Positions 1-10,182 of a DNA stretch of 64,000 bases are shown in pieces. The stretch's first letter is position 1, and each line of letters starts with the position of its first letter. The stretch is taken from positions 20,209,645 through 20,273,644 of the forward strand of contig NC_067205.1 of NCBI RefSeq assembly GCF_026262505.1, written 5' to 3'. The notes under the pieces were generated by a model, which ran no database searches, had not been told where the DNA came from, and saw only the letters and a program-made list of their open reading frames with translations. The DNA is from Trichomonas vaginalis G3. Lineage: Eukaryota; Parabasalia; Trichomonadida; Trichomonadidae. The position numbers and the translations under genes are program-made.

Positions 1-2
1 CA

Positions 3-593
3 GGCAAACATAAAATATGCTGCATCAAAACTCAGTGCTTTGTAAGCCCAAAAGGATTTCTTTTACATTATTCCAAACCAATCAGAGGAAAGAGACATGA
101 TTTTCATTTGTTTAGGAAATCCAACACATTGATAAGCAAATTAAAAGCAGAAGCAGATAAGATGAAAGCAGAAATCGATCAAATACCAGTCCTTTTGGCA
201 GACTCTGGCTATCAAGGAATTCATCAAATTATTCCATGGGCATTAATTCCATACAAGCGCAGAAAAAATAGCGAATTAACTGCTGAGCAGAAGACATTCA
301 ATAAAAAATTGTCAAGCAGCAGAATAATTGTGGAAAATTACTTCTCCAGACTCAAACAATATTGGAGAGTAATTGGAGGAAAGTGGCCCTTACATGTTGA
401 TAATGATCTCACTTTTTATCACAAAACATTTGGCATGTGCGCTGGCTTGACAAACAAACTCTTGTACAGGAGGCCACTTCGTAAAGGCGCAGAAAAATGG
501 GATTTCCTTGACTTAGACAGCATGGATGAAACAACAGATGCATATAATTACACAGATTCAGCTTCAGAGAGTGATAGCGCCAACTTATATTGA
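3..593 (+). CDS. DDE transposase, IS5/Harbinger type (DDE_Tnp_4-like), 5' end outside window
   Basis: The frame is open from base 3 without an ATG, so the start lies left of the window; 196 codons are visible. The product would be the catalytic domain of a cut-and-paste DNA transposase. Seen: a GKHK...CIKTQ stretch and an RGKRHD segment near the start, which resemble the region after the first catalytic acid of the family; LLADSGYQG, which carries the probable second Asp; and SRIIVENYFSRLKQYWRV, which carries the probable catalytic Glu in the usual family context. The C-terminus is a short acidic Ser/Asp-rich tail. The first acid would lie just upstream. Because the 5' part is not visible, I cannot say whether the copy is intact. 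No terminal inverted repeat of this transposon was found downstream. Family assignment rests on motif recognition only. Confidence 0.8.
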   Translation, partial: GKHKICCIKTQCFVSPKGFLLHYSKPIRGKRHDFHLFRKSNTLISKLKAEADKMKAEIDQIPVLLADSGYQGIHQIIPWALIPYKRRKNSELTAEQKTFNKKLSSSRIIVENYFSRLKQYWRVIGGKWPLHVDNDLTFYHKTFGMCAGLTNKLLYRRPLRKGAEKWDFLDLDSMDETTDAYNYTDSASESDSANLY

Positions 594-894
594 GTAAAAA
601 AATATCTTTTATATTAATATAATTTTTATTCAACATAAAAAAATATTAAATAATAAAAATATTTTTTTAATATTTGCTAATGTCAAAAATGATTGAAAAG
701 TGACGGTGGTTTGCGGTTTGACATGATATGAGTTGATTGGATATTTTATTTTTGTTCACCTGAAAGATATTATTGGATATTATTGAAATAATTGTAATAA
801 AAGCAATATTAGTAATGATTGTCAAAATTTGTTTGAAATGTGACAACGGTTTGCGGTTTGACATCTTATTTGTTAATACATTTTAAACGAATTT

Positions 895-1190
895 TGACAA
901 TCATTACTAACATTGATACACTTCCAATAATTACATTGTTGATCCACTTCCATCACTAACATTGTTGATTCATTTCCAGTATTTGAGTTGCTTATCCACT
1001 ACTATTATTGACGTTGTTAATTTACCTCCATTAATTGCATTGTTGATCCAGCTCCATAATAAACATTGTTGAACCATATCCATAATAAACATTGTTAAGC
1101 CATTTCCAGTATTTGAATTATTGACCCACTCCCATTATTAATATTGTTGATCTACCTCCATTAATGTTAAAATTGTTGATACGCATTCCT
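895..1190. repeat. Degenerate minisatellite, unit about 35 bp
   Basis: About eight diverged copies of a unit built around ATTGTTGATCCACTTCCAT and AATAACATTGTTGA. Unit length drifts, so this is an old tandem array. No coding potential seen. Confidence 0.6.
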
Positions 1191-2521
1191 TAATATATTT
1201 ATTTTAATTTGTTGTTAACTAAATAAAACCTCCTAAATAATAACTAAAAGAACCTGCATTATCTCTGAATATACTCATTTTTAATTAAATACTTATTATT
1301 GTGATTATTTATTTTTATATTATAGTTAAACCTAATTAAATGAACTCACAATACATTAAAACACTTTATAATTACAAATGGATAATAAATTATTGACCAA
1401 TTCTCATTTCTAAGTAACGAAATCAAAAATGTGAATTATATCAATATGACACTTTTAACCTTTTTTAATCCGAAAAATCCAAAATACAATTTATACACAT
1501 ATTTAAGCAATATAATTATATATGTGATGATAGATCTCCATGATCAGAGTTTCGAGTTTTATTGAGTATTCATTGGACATCAAAGTTGAATCAAAGCAGC
1601 AAAAGTGAAATTTTCCGAGGAAATTTTGATGTAGCGAATTTTTTGTGTGAGCATTAATAGATCGAAATCACAAGAGAATATAATACCTCGCTACATATAC
1701 TATTATATTATCATGTGAAATAAGAATGTTGAATCAATATCAACTGAGATATAATAGTATATAAAAAGTATTTTTATCATAGCTAAAAAAGAGATTTTTC
1801 ACATGACAAAATTCTCAATGGAGAAAAACCATCTATATCCTACATATAACGTATAACGCATTGTTTTATACTTAAACACTTCTCTATGGATATATCTTGC
1901 GTAACATATATCTATCAGACTCGCTCATTTATTAAGCTATTAATAAAAATAGTATTCCATGAAAATCGTTTTTCCATTATATTATCCGTGAAATGCGGTG
2001 TAAACTTCACAATTCTCCGCTTCGGACGGAAAGAATTGTGTAGCCACACACACTTGTCATGCATAATTGTGTATTAAGCAAAACGAAAGCATTCACGATA
2101 CAAATCTGTTAATTATGAATACTTTGATTTGACATTGAATATCTCATATCGAGATTTGAGATATCAAAAGCAAATTTTGATTTTTTATTATACAATTTAT
2201 ATTTGTAGTCTAATTATTATAGATATCATCAAAATATTGTGAAAGCACAATTTTTGGACCAGAAATTTTATAAAATATTCAATAGCTCAATTTTTCGAAT
2301 TTAATTGCGACCTAAAAAAAAATATTACTTAATTGAATTTAATTGCGACCTTTTCGCTTAATGAGGTTCAAAATCATGGTTCCGATTTGTTCTATGTTCG
2401 CGATTGATAAAGAAAATCGCGTTTAATTTTGATCACAATTTTCCATAAAAATCGCGATTTTTTTGAAAAATCGCGACCACAATAAAATCGCAATTCATTA
2501 AAAAACGCAATTTTAAAAAAG

Positions 2522-2604
2522 TCGCGATTTTTCTAAAAAATCGCGATTTATATATTTAAATCGTGATTAAAAAAAGTGGTTGCGGTTTTCCCTATTATTC
2601 ACCG
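2522..2604 (+). repeat. 83-bp direct repeat, copy 1
   Basis: Identical to 2969-3051. It contains the palindromic run TCGCGATTTTTCTAAAAAAT and ends in CCCTATTATTCACCG. The two copies bracket a 364-bp insert with a tRNA-like segment. They are too long for a normal target-site duplication, so a tandem duplication or recombination product is more likely. Confidence 0.85.
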
Positions 2605-2699
2605 GAGAGAGGGTCAAAGTTGCTATTTGTCACTTTTCCACAAGAATATAATGGGGAAAAAGTTATCATATAGTTGATCTCATTCACTGAGGTGAGAGA

Positions 2700-2775
2700 T
2701 GCATGTAGTGTAATGGGATAAACAGTGGGATTGCTGCTCTAAGTCCTAGGTTCGAGACACATTGGCTTCTTTTTT
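2700..2775 (+). other. tRNA-like pol III-type segment (degenerate)
   Basis: An A-box-like TAGTGTAATGGG (2706-2717) is followed 31 nt later by a B-box-like GGTTCGAGACA (2749-2759), the spacing expected in a tRNA gene, and then a T-rich tail. The D-stem is partly paired, but the T-stem and acceptor stem do not pair well, so this is not a functional tRNA. It could be a tRNA pseudogene or the head of a SINE-like repeat. Confidence 0.4.
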
Positions 2776-2968
2776 CTCTTTTTTATTGACGTAAACTATT
2801 CAATTTTTGTGTTCTCCATTCAAATTTCAGAATTTTTTTTGCAGATTTCACGCTACATTCGAAGTTACCTTTTGTAACAACCACCACTGCCTACGAAAGA
2901 CGAAAGTGTGTCACGATTTCACCCGGAAATCCGACGGTTGTTTAAGAGTATGCACTTTTGTCACCTAC

Positions 2969-3051
2969 TCGCGATTTTTCTAAAAAATCGCGATTTATAT
3001 ATTTAAATCGTGATTAAAAAAAGTGGTTGCGGTTTTCCCTATTATTCACCG
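2969..3051 (+). repeat. 83-bp direct repeat, copy 2
   Basis: Perfect copy of 2522-2604, offset 447 bp. The sequences diverge immediately on both sides. Confidence 0.85.
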
Positions 3052-3113
3052 CGAATAAATCGCTATCTTGTACATCCTTTATAATCAAAAAAAAAAAAAA
3101 AAAAAAAAAAGGT

Positions 3114-3148
3114 AGTGGGGCTTCCAGGGGCTGCGCCCCTTCTAGCCC
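3114..3148 (+). repeat. Polinton left terminal inverted repeat (35 bp)
   Basis: Starts AGTGGGGCTTCCAGGGGC and ends TTCTAGCCC. It is an exact reverse complement of 26692-26726 and strikingly GC-rich compared with the surroundings. It contains its own small palindrome AGGGGCTGCGCCCCT. Confidence 0.95.
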
Positions 3149-3184
3149 TGAAGATGTTTAGTATAAATGAAGTTTATATTCAGA

Positions 3185-3215
3185 GGGCTTCCAGGCGCGT
3201 TGCGCCCTCTAGCCC
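3185..3215 (+). repeat. Degenerate subterminal copy of the Polinton end sequence
   Basis: GGGCTTCCAGGCGCGTTGCG followed by CCCTCTAGCCC repeats the terminal-repeat motif with changes, 70 bp further in. No such second copy was seen near the right end. Confidence 0.6.
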
Positions 3216-3488
3216 ATAAAAAATTTTTGAGAGTCGTCGCCGTTGACTTTTTTGTATAGCGCTCAAAATAGTATAACTTTGTCCGGACAAGTAAGGGTCT
3301 ATCGTCGCTACAGGAAAAGTTACAGGCGTTCCAAGGAAGTATACTTTGAGAAGCCTTTTCCCCCTTATAGAATGAGATAGGACGGTTATTTTACAAAACT
3401 GACAACACTTTGACCGAGTAGTTTTTTGAGCTGAACAAAAAGTGTCATATAAACATCTGTCAAAAACCGCTTTTTAACTTCACTTAAA

Positions 3489-3748
3489 ATGCCACGTAAG
3501 CTACGTAAGAATATACGTAAGAGGAAGAGAGCATTGAACATCCAATAGTAAAACTGACACCACAACAACAGTTGCAACAACAAATAATGAATGACCCCAC
3601 TATGTTGCAACAAATGTCAAGCAATCCTATGCTTTTAAACCGAGTTATTGGTGCACAGAGTGGAGGTTTAAGAGCGGCACTTTTAGCGAAAATGGCAGGC
3701 TATGGTGGAGCTGCAACGGAACAGCTTATAACCCTCAAAGTCAAATGA
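3489..3748 (+). pseudogene. Polinton: small basic/Gln-rich protein gene, remnant
   Basis: It begins with an ATG followed by a dense Arg/Lys stretch (MPRKLRKNIRKRKRALN), the kind of small basic protein that packs DNA or peptides inside virions (analogy only). The remaining part is rich in Gln, Met and small residues. The locus is broken. It lies just upstream of the long coiled-coil gene and on the same strand. Function is inferred from composition alone. Confidence 0.4.
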
Positions 3749-3779
3749 ATTTGAGTTCACTCAAAAAATCAAATATCAG

Positions 3780-5615
3780 ATGTCAAAAGTCAACATAGAC
3801 ATACAGAAACAAATAAGTGAAAACGAAAAGAAACTAGAATATGACAGACACACAAAGAAACTCAATGAGTTAAACGTAGAGAAAAAGAAGAGAAGAAAAC
3901 AACTGAAAGAACTAAGTACAGAGGAATATGCGAAAAAAGTGTCAGAAAAAGCAGCAGAAGTAGCAAAAATGGAACAAGATGTTATAAATTTGAAAAACCA
4001 TACTACTCAATATAAAGTACTGAAAGATGAAGAGATAAAACAAAAAGCCCTGAAGACATATATGGATAGCGATGAGTATAAAAAAGAAGTTGAAGCAAAT
4101 GTAAAGGCAGAAAAACTTTTACAGTTGCAAAACCAAACCGTACAGTATGAAAACTTAGCACAAGAAAGTAAAAATAACGACGCAGCCATGCAAAAGGCAA
4201 TGAAAAGCGCAGAATATATAAAAGCTAACAATGACTGGTTAGATGCCCAAGCCAACGCTAAAGCAGCCCAACTTATAGGGTCAATAAGGACAAAAATACA
4301 AGCGGACGAAGACAGTTCAAATGAAGCTTTAATGAATGCTGACTTTAAGAACGCCTTCGAAGCTCTTCATAGTAAGGTGAAACTAGTGAACGACTTCTCA
4401 TCTGGAAAGAAACTGAAGTCTGAAGGTTTCGACAAAGAGTTAAGAGAAGTAGCACAAAATATGATGAAAATAACAGATGCAGCAACGAGACAGGCAGTTC
4501 AAAGTGCCTATGACGCCGTTAGAGCAACTGTTGTGGAAAGTCAAGAAAAAGAGTTACAACAGACCAAAACAGACCTAGTAAATGCTTTCTTAAAAACGAA
4601 AAGTCAGGTAGGACATTATGCTGCAGATGGAACATATGTGCCAGCTGGTGGAACTTATATACCACCAAACCCTCCAAGAGAAGCACCTGCACCAGGACTA
4701 CCTAAAACATTTACATCGTCACATGGACACAGACACAGGCATGCACCAAAACCAGCACAACAACCAACAGTTCAAAATCCAGCACCACAACCAACAGTTC
4801 AAAACACTACACAACAACCAACAGTTCAAAACCCTGCACAGCAACCACAAACAGAGCAACAACCAACAGTTCAAAACCCTGCACAACAACAACCACAAAC
4901 AGAGCAAGGACATAAAAGAAGTAGAGAACAAGGAAACCAAGAATTCTTAAAAATGCTTAAGGAAAATTATGGTTACCCAGATACTCTTGACTTTAGTGAC
5001 AGATATAAAGAAGCTATTAGAAAGTTCAAGGAAGGAAATACTGACCCGAACCTATTTAGCTTTATGGTTCAGCACCAAATGGGATATAATTTCAAACCTG
5101 GAAAATACAAGCTCGCTAAGGGATATGATTTAATAGCATATCATCCAAATGACATGACTGAATTTACTCCGAGATATTTGGTGTCAGAGATAAATGATAA
5201 TTCAACTATCTTCATGAAACGCGTAAAAAATAGAGACGGAACGAAAGAAGAAAGGGTTATGAATGCGGATGACTTAAATAGGGAACTTGTTAAAAACGGT
5301 CTCGGAATATATGAAATGCCAGCAGATGAGGTACAAGAAACTCCACAGGAAGAAGTTCAGATACAACCAGACATGGAAGAAATAGTTCAGCAACAACAGC
5401 TAGAAGAGCCTGAAGGAAACGAACAAGTCCCTCCTTTGGAAACTAACTTCACAGAACTAGATGAAGATTTGGAACAGCCGAAAAATCTTGACCCTCAACA
5501 AGAGTATGAGGTGAATATGGAATCTTTCCAAGAGTCTAAGAAAAATTCGGCTGACATGGTAGAAGAATATCGAAAAAATGTTTGCCGACATACAAAAGAC
5601 TCCAACACCAGATGA
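3780..5615 (+). CDS. Polinton: coiled-coil protein with Pro/Gln repeat region, unknown function
   Basis: 611 codons from an ATG. Residues about 1-280 are Lys/Glu/Ala-rich with heptad-like spacing typical of long coiled coils. Residues about 285-380 form a low-complexity linker with a His/Arg patch (SSHGHRHRHAPKP) and repeated QPTVQNPA units. Residues about 385-510 look globular, and the end is again Glu/Gln-rich. No catalytic motif was recognised. Its place ahead of the capsid-like genes would suit a structural or scaffold role, but that is only context. The following gene overlaps its end by 38 bases in another frame. Confidence 0.6.
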   Translation: MSKVNIDIQKQISENEKKLEYDRHTKKLNELNVEKKKRRKQLKELSTEEYAKKVSEKAAEVAKMEQDVINLKNHTTQYKVLKDEEIKQKALKTYMDSDEYKKEVEANVKAEKLLQLQNQTVQYENLAQESKNNDAAMQKAMKSAEYIKANNDWLDAQANAKAAQLIGSIRTKIQADEDSSNEALMNADFKNAFEALHSKVKLVNDFSSGKKLKSEGFDKELREVAQNMMKITDAATRQAVQSAYDAVRATVVESQEKELQQTKTDLVNAFLKTKSQVGHYAADGTYVPAGGTYIPPNPPREAPAPGLPKTFTSSHGHRHRHAPKPAQQPTVQNPAPQPTVQNTTQQPTVQNPAQQPQTEQQPTVQNPAQQQPQTEQGHKRSREQGNQEFLKMLKENYGYPDTLDFSDRYKEAIRKFKEGNTDPNLFSFMVQHQMGYNFKPGKYKLAKGYDLIAYHPNDMTEFTPRYLVSEINDNSTIFMKRVKNRDGTKEERVMNADDLNRELVKNGLGIYEMPADEVQETPQEEVQIQPDMEEIVQQQQLEEPEGNEQVPPLETNFTELDEDLEQPKNLDPQQEYEVNMESFQESKKNSADMVEEYRKNVCRHTKDSNTR

Positions 5616-6531
5616 AAATATTCAGCATAGAATGGAAGTACTGAAAGAAAATGTACGCAAATACAATAACCCTTTTTACTTACGACCATATAACGTTCAA
5701 TCTTTTGCTGAACTCGGTGAAAATAAAAGGTTAAATTTCAACAAAACATATAGAAATGAAACATTGTTTAAAGTTCATTCAGAACCTAACCAATATGGAA
5801 ACAAACCTACTTTTGTTTCTGCAGACTATGGAACTACAATGAGATGGGGTCATAAAGCAAATCCGGATAGGTGGTTCATAAACTTACAACCACAATTCCA
5901 AGAAGTTGTAGACGCAATGGAAGTGAATGGTGAACCAGATTTAGCTGGTATTTTCAGCGCGGCTTTAATGCCATTGAAAGATATGAAAGATGCAGATATT
6001 TTGGACCAGTATGAAATGAACATGGCTGATGGAAATATAACACCTGACGTTCTAGAACATTTATCTCAAAGAACTACACAGAACCATAGAGATGGTATAT
6101 TTGGTGAAGAGTTTAGAAAGAAAGTTAGGGAGACAGAAGGAAGAGAACCTATTGTACATGACCTTGCAAACGAAAGTTTACAAAATGTCATAAAAACTTA
6201 CTTTGCAGACAATGAACCGAGAAGGGATGAATATTTAAGAAAACTCAAATGGACAGTACCAAATGAAATGTTAGTATTGAAAAACATGTTCCTTGACAAA
6301 ATAAAACCAACTACAGAAATAAATGACACAAGACTGAAACATTGGGTAAAAGCTTTCCCATTCACAAAAGATATTGTTGGTAACATGGAAAGAAAACCAG
6401 AATGGCTACAAAAACATATATTTGGAAACGAGCTTATTCCATATGGACAAGCTCTGTTTGAAGAGCTTGAACCGGAAACTCAGGAAAGAGTCATGCAAAA
6501 CAATAAGCGAAGACTCAAATACAAACTATGA
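5578..6531 (+). CDS. Polinton: unknown protein of 317 codons
   Basis: Opens with an ATG inside the end of the preceding gene and is read in a different frame. The sequence has ordinary globular composition, with conserved-looking aromatic and charged segments (NPFYLRPYNVQSF, DYGTTMRWGHKANPDRWF) and a basic C-terminus (NNKRRLKYKL). No signal peptide, membrane segment or known motif was recognised. It sits between the coiled-coil gene and the capsid candidate on the same strand, so a virion or assembly role is plausible but unproven. Confidence 0.55.
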   Translation: MFADIQKTPTPDENIQHRMEVLKENVRKYNNPFYLRPYNVQSFAELGENKRLNFNKTYRNETLFKVHSEPNQYGNKPTFVSADYGTTMRWGHKANPDRWFINLQPQFQEVVDAMEVNGEPDLAGIFSAALMPLKDMKDADILDQYEMNMADGNITPDVLEHLSQRTTQNHRDGIFGEEFRKKVRETEGREPIVHDLANESLQNVIKTYFADNEPRRDEYLRKLKWTVPNEMLVLKNMFLDKIKPTTEINDTRLKHWVKAFPFTKDIVGNMERKPEWLQKHIFGNELIPYGQALFEELEPETQERVMQNNKRRLKYKL

Positions 6532-6845
6532 CAAACTCTTTCTAGGATATAGGGTTACCTGAGATGGCGACCAGAGCCCAAAGGCAAAAAGGACATGGGA
6601 AATTTACAACATACTAGGTGAAATGAGGCAAAATGCAAAACTTGAAGCAGAGGGCAAGTTACCAAAAAGAAGAGAAGAGTAGAACAAAGTGAAAATAGTG
6701 AAGAAGTAACTTCATCTAGTGAAAGTAGTGGCAATGAAGGAAAAAGAAGAGTTAAAAACTCAGTCAGGAAGAAAGTAAAGCTTGGTACGAGTGGGTTCTA
6801 TTATGACACATAAATCCAACTATTCTATATTTTTACCCATATGAA
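6532..6845 (+). other. Polinton: strip with short basic coding remnants
   Basis: No gene of useful length. A short Lys/Arg/Glu-rich coding-like stretch lies at about 6563-6812 (MATRAQRQKGHGKF at its start), with Ser/Glu-rich and Lys-rich patches. It may be the relic of another small basic virion protein. Confidence 0.3.
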
Positions 6846-8447
6846 ATGTACGCCGCTCAGAATATAACGCCAACAGTTTTGGATGCCATGAACGGAAATG
6901 TTTCCGAATGGTATAACGAATGCGACAATGCCATTAGAAGGTCAGAAATAGTTCCTGGAACTTACGAATATACAACTGCTGTTTCTTACGGAAACGTAGG
7001 TGAGTTTGGAGAAGGTTCTCTTCAACAACAGTAGATATTGCATGCGACAGGTTTCACATTATTTCTATTGACAACTCATTCTTATACGTGGAACAGACAT
7101 TGAAATAAAACCTTCTGCCAAGTTGTCTGACAAGAAAGGTTGCAATGGAATTTTCTATGTCGGATACCAATATGCTCCAGAAGTTTTCATGGGATATAAG
7201 ATATATTCTAACTCTGACTTAGTTCAAACAGTAACATGGGCAAACTATGAATGGTTCGCTTGAGAAACTCAGTACAACCACAAGCTAGAGAACAAACAGA
7301 CCAGTATGCAACTATTGAGAAAATAAGAAGACTTGACCCTAACGTTCCAGGAGTTTATGTTAACCTTTCTGGACAAACTGCAGCAGCAGTAACCAAAGTA
7401 AAACTGAAACTTAGAGTTCCTTTGTCATCTTTCCTCATCTTCAGGTTTTTAAGATACTTGCCAAACTGGGCAGGAAAAATTTCTATCGAACTTACTCCAA
7501 GCAAAAATAACTTAGTCATTGCACCAACACAAGACCATTCACTATTACAGACGTAGAGGGAACAAATAAAACGTCATTCGCCGACTTTTGCAAAGACAAA
7601 GTTGACTTAGACTTTGGTTTCTCAAACCTCAACACTGAAGTAAACTATTATTTCAATGCTGCTGGAACTGCTTGGGACCCAGTTAAGTTCACATGCGAAA
7701 AATTTGAATGCAAGAGAATAGAAAGCAGACTTGCAGTCTATATGTTGGACCCAGATATTTCAAATGCTTTAGCTGCCAAATATATTGCAGTTCCACTTAT
7801 GTTCCTATACACCAAATATCTGTCAAAGACTTTGCAGGTGAAGTTGGAAACCAAAGTGCTGACCCAGGTGCAAGAACAGATATTGCCTTAACAACTGCAA
7901 TGAAACATGCAGATACTATGTTTGTTCTTTTCAGACGAACTATAAATGACTATTCTTGTTTCTACAACCCCGGTATTAAATATCATATAAACATAGATGG
8001 CAAATATTATCCAAGAGAAGAATATTCTACAGTTGAGGATATGAGGTCATACAACTTGACATTAGATGCTATGAACTTTAACAACAACTTCACAACAACC
8101 ATTAACCCTGAAATGCAAAGTTCTATTATGCATATGTGAAAGTATGGACTCATACAGGAGGTCAAAAAACTCAATATACAAATGGAGACCGTTCAAACTT
8201 TTGGCTTGGCATTCCATTTGCTGACTCAGAAGACTTTATGGGTGGTATTTCAACTGTTGGTACAGTTCAAATACAATATACTGGTGACAGAGACGGTCCA
8301 GATGAATTGAAAGCAAAGAAGTTTACAAAACCAGCACTTTTCACGGAAGATGCTCTTTTGAAGATTCGTTCGATGAAACCTGCTGGGGCTCCTCAGATTG
8401 GCATAACGACAGCTTCCATCGAGCAGATTTTGGCAGCAGGTCAGTAA
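6846..8447 (+). pseudogene. Polinton: candidate major capsid protein gene, broken remnant
   Basis: The locus spans about 530 codons, the size of a double jelly-roll major capsid protein. The coding remnants are beta-rich with many Asn, Gly, Thr and aromatic residues (for example FNNNFTTTINPEM, FWLGIPFADSEDF and a C-terminal IGITTASIEQILAAGQ). It follows two structural-type genes and is followed, two genes later, by the minor capsid candidate. The gene is broken in several places. The capsid assignment is inference from size, composition and position; a structure-based profile search would be decisive. Confidence 0.45.
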
Positions 8448-8473
8448 GTTGTTCTTGAACTGACTTCTCTCCG

Positions 8474-8761
8474 TCAAATATTGACAGTACGCCAGTTTTG
8501 ACATAATATTGTATTATAAAACTTACCTTTAGAAATATCTGTAAGTTTTGAAGTTATATTTTTGTCTGCTTCAAGAACTTTCACCATTTCAGTTATACCA
8601 ACTTTCTTTGCTTTATGAAAATATTTTGGTTCAGCAAATATTGCTATTCTATAACATTTTCCATTGTTTGTGTAAAGAACTATTCTGTCAATGTATTTGT
8701 ATTGTTTGTGTGTGTAAACTTTGTTCTGCTTCAATTCGAAGAGATACTCAAATACGTCCAT
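8474..8761 (-). CDS. Polinton: small unknown protein, 95 codons
   Basis: ATG start at 8761, only 18 bases from the divergent ATG of the next plus-strand gene, so the two likely share a control region. The product is basic and Tyr/Lys-rich (MDVFEYLFELKQNKVYTHKQ at its start) with alternating charged and hydrophobic residues. No known motif seen. Its composition is protein-like and the strand switch fits the compact bidirectional style of the element. Confidence 0.5.
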   Translation of the reverse strand: MDVFEYLFELKQNKVYTHKQYKYIDRIVLYTNNGKCYRIAIFAEPKYFHKAKKVGITEMVKVLEADKNITSKLTDISKGKFYNTILCQNWRTVNI

Positions 8762-8779
8762 CTTTTTATTCTAAGTAAA

Positions 8780-9208
8780 ATGTCATTTCCGAAAAATAGA
8801 AGCGTAAGTGTTTCAAAAGGTTTAATGGCAGTGGCAGATGTGAAGTTAAATTCACCAACTCAAACAAACAGTCAAAGTGTTGTTGTCAATGTCAAAGAAA
8901 GAGATGTTGAAGTGGGGAAACCATACGAAGACGAAGATGGTATAACAATAGTTCCTGTAAAAGAACAACCAACATACCCTGAAGTTAGCAGAGACTTAAG
9001 TTCTGTTGCAGATATTCGAAACGACTACCAACAACTGAAAGACAAACTTCAAACTCAGGAGAAGATTTGTCAAGCTTTAGGTATAATGTTAAACTTGGTC
9101 GAACACAACCCTGTAAAAGTGAACTCATATGTCATTGCACCTCATGAAGTTTTGAAAGAACTATTGAAACTTTTGACAGAGGCAGACGATATAACATCAA
9201 AGAAATAG
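8780..9208 (+). CDS. Polinton: small unknown protein, 142 codons
   Basis: I choose the ATG at 8780 (MSFPKNRSVSVSKG) because it follows TTCTAAGTAAA, a context seen ahead of other starts in the element (for example GCTAAGTAA before 9365). The N-terminal half is Ser/Val/Glu-rich and probably flexible. The C-terminal half (about residues 75-142) is helical and Leu-rich (LQTQEKICQALGIMLNLVE, PHEVLKELLKLLTEAD) and could mediate oligomerisation. It lies between the two capsid candidates, so a virion assembly role is possible. Confidence 0.5.
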   Translation: MSFPKNRSVSVSKGLMAVADVKLNSPTQTNSQSVVVNVKERDVEVGKPYEDEDGITIVPVKEQPTYPEVSRDLSSVADIRNDYQQLKDKLQTQEKICQALGIMLNLVEHNPVKVNSYVIAPHEVLKELLKLLTEADDITSKK

Positions 9209-9364
9209 AACCCGACGTTAGTTGCTGTGGTGTTTCATATAATGTCATTGACAAGATATACGTTATGAAAGGAGGTGAAACGTTGAACTTAAAATATAGT
9301 TTCCCAGACGTTATAAAAATATTTGACGACCACAACATTTCATTAAAATTTAGTTGCTAAGTAA

Positions 9365-10153
9365 ATGGCAGAAGACATAGTGGTTTATACTATTACGACT
9401 AAAAACCCTGAGTCATATAATTCTATAACAACAAACTTACAAAGTCCTCAAGGACGATATTGTAAACTAACCTTAAACACAATGACGACTAAAGCCTGTT
9501 TTGCTCTTTTGACACCAGAAGACTTTGTTGTTGTGAATGGTAAAAAATACTTCTTTGAAGATACTTACTCAGATATACCACCAACAGGTTTTGTTGACTT
9601 ATTTAATACTTTAAGGACGGATGTAACATGTGCTGCAACTAGAGCAGGTTTCATTATGTTTGGATGTCCGACTGAGTTTACTATAAACAATATGAGCTAT
9701 AATACAAAACTTATATCTGGTTTTTACTACCAACAGTTTCCTATAACAGGAAAAGGTGTCATACAAGGAATGTCTGTTCCATTGACTTTAAGCACACCTA
9801 TTTTATATATTGTTTCAAACTTAGGTTCAAAGTGCTATTCGAATGTCGACAGAAACTACTATGACCAAAAGATACTCATGCGTATAAACAACACATTCTC
9901 TGCTGGTTTGCCTATTGTTCATTCGAATGCAGAGTTTTCAGCTTTAGTGAACTCAAACACTTTAGCAAACATAAACTTAACCTTAGTTGACGCAAACTTT
10001 GTTCCTGTAAAACTTTTATGTCCTATGTATTTGTCAATGACGGCAGAAAGTTTCGAATTGGAAGATGCAACTGGTGAAAGTATTGTACTACAAGAACAAC
10101 TTCAACAACAAATAGCTCAAGAACAACAAATGCAACAAATAGCTCAAGAATAA
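9365..10153 (+). CDS. Polinton: candidate minor capsid (penton-like) protein
   Basis: 262 codons from an ATG preceded by GCTAAGTAA. The first 230 residues are strongly beta-type: alternating hydrophobic and polar residues, many Thr/Ser/Asn, and few charged clusters (IVVYTITTKNPESYNSITTN; LPIVHSNAEFSALVNSN; LCPMYLSMTAESFELED). The end is a short Gln/Glu tail. Size, fold type and position between the major capsid candidate and the helicase match the single jelly-roll penton protein of Polintons. The assignment is inferred, as no diagnostic residue pattern is known to me. Confidence 0.45.
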   Translation: MAEDIVVYTITTKNPESYNSITTNLQSPQGRYCKLTLNTMTTKACFALLTPEDFVVVNGKKYFFEDTYSDIPPTGFVDLFNTLRTDVTCAATRAGFIMFGCPTEFTINNMSYNTKLISGFYYQQFPITGKGVIQGMSVPLTLSTPILYIVSNLGSKCYSNVDRNYYDQKILMRINNTFSAGLPIVHSNAEFSALVNSNTLANINLTLVDANFVPVKLLCPMYLSMTAESFELEDATGESIVLQEQLQQQIAQEQQMQQIAQE

Positions 10154-10179
10154 AAAAAATATTTTTTTTTATTTTTATA
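10152..10179. promoter_or_regulatory. AT motif (A-run/TATT/T-run) ahead of helicase gene
   Basis: AAAAAAAATATTTTTTTTTA lies between the stop of the minor capsid candidate and the helicase ATG at 10183. Similar blocks occur at 11423-11441, 14606-14630, 16227-16252 and 20174-20197, always next to gene starts. The motif is self-complementary, so orientation cannot be read from it. It is a promoter or processing signal by inference. Confidence 0.4.
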
Positions 10180-10182
10180 AAA

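Larger units (their letters stand above)
594..3113. other. AT-rich, gene-free left flank with degenerate repeats
   Basis: No convincing gene. It holds a repeated motif around GTTTGCGGTTTGACAT (about 692-726 and 833-866), a degenerate minisatellite (895-1190), AT-rich unique DNA, a stretch rich in CGCGATTTTT/AAAAATCGCG words (2395-2604), a tRNA-like insert between 83-bp direct repeats (2522-3051), and a 24-nt A run directly before the Polinton. The short open frames here have biased AT-rich composition and no recognisable domain. Confidence 0.6.

Noticed and set aside
2700-2775. Functional tRNA gene
   Set aside because: A and B boxes are well spaced, but the T stem and acceptor stem do not pair.
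4618-4950. Alternative frame with Gln/His repeats inside the coiled-coil gene
   Set aside because: It is the shifted reading of the Pro/Gln repeat region of the main gene.
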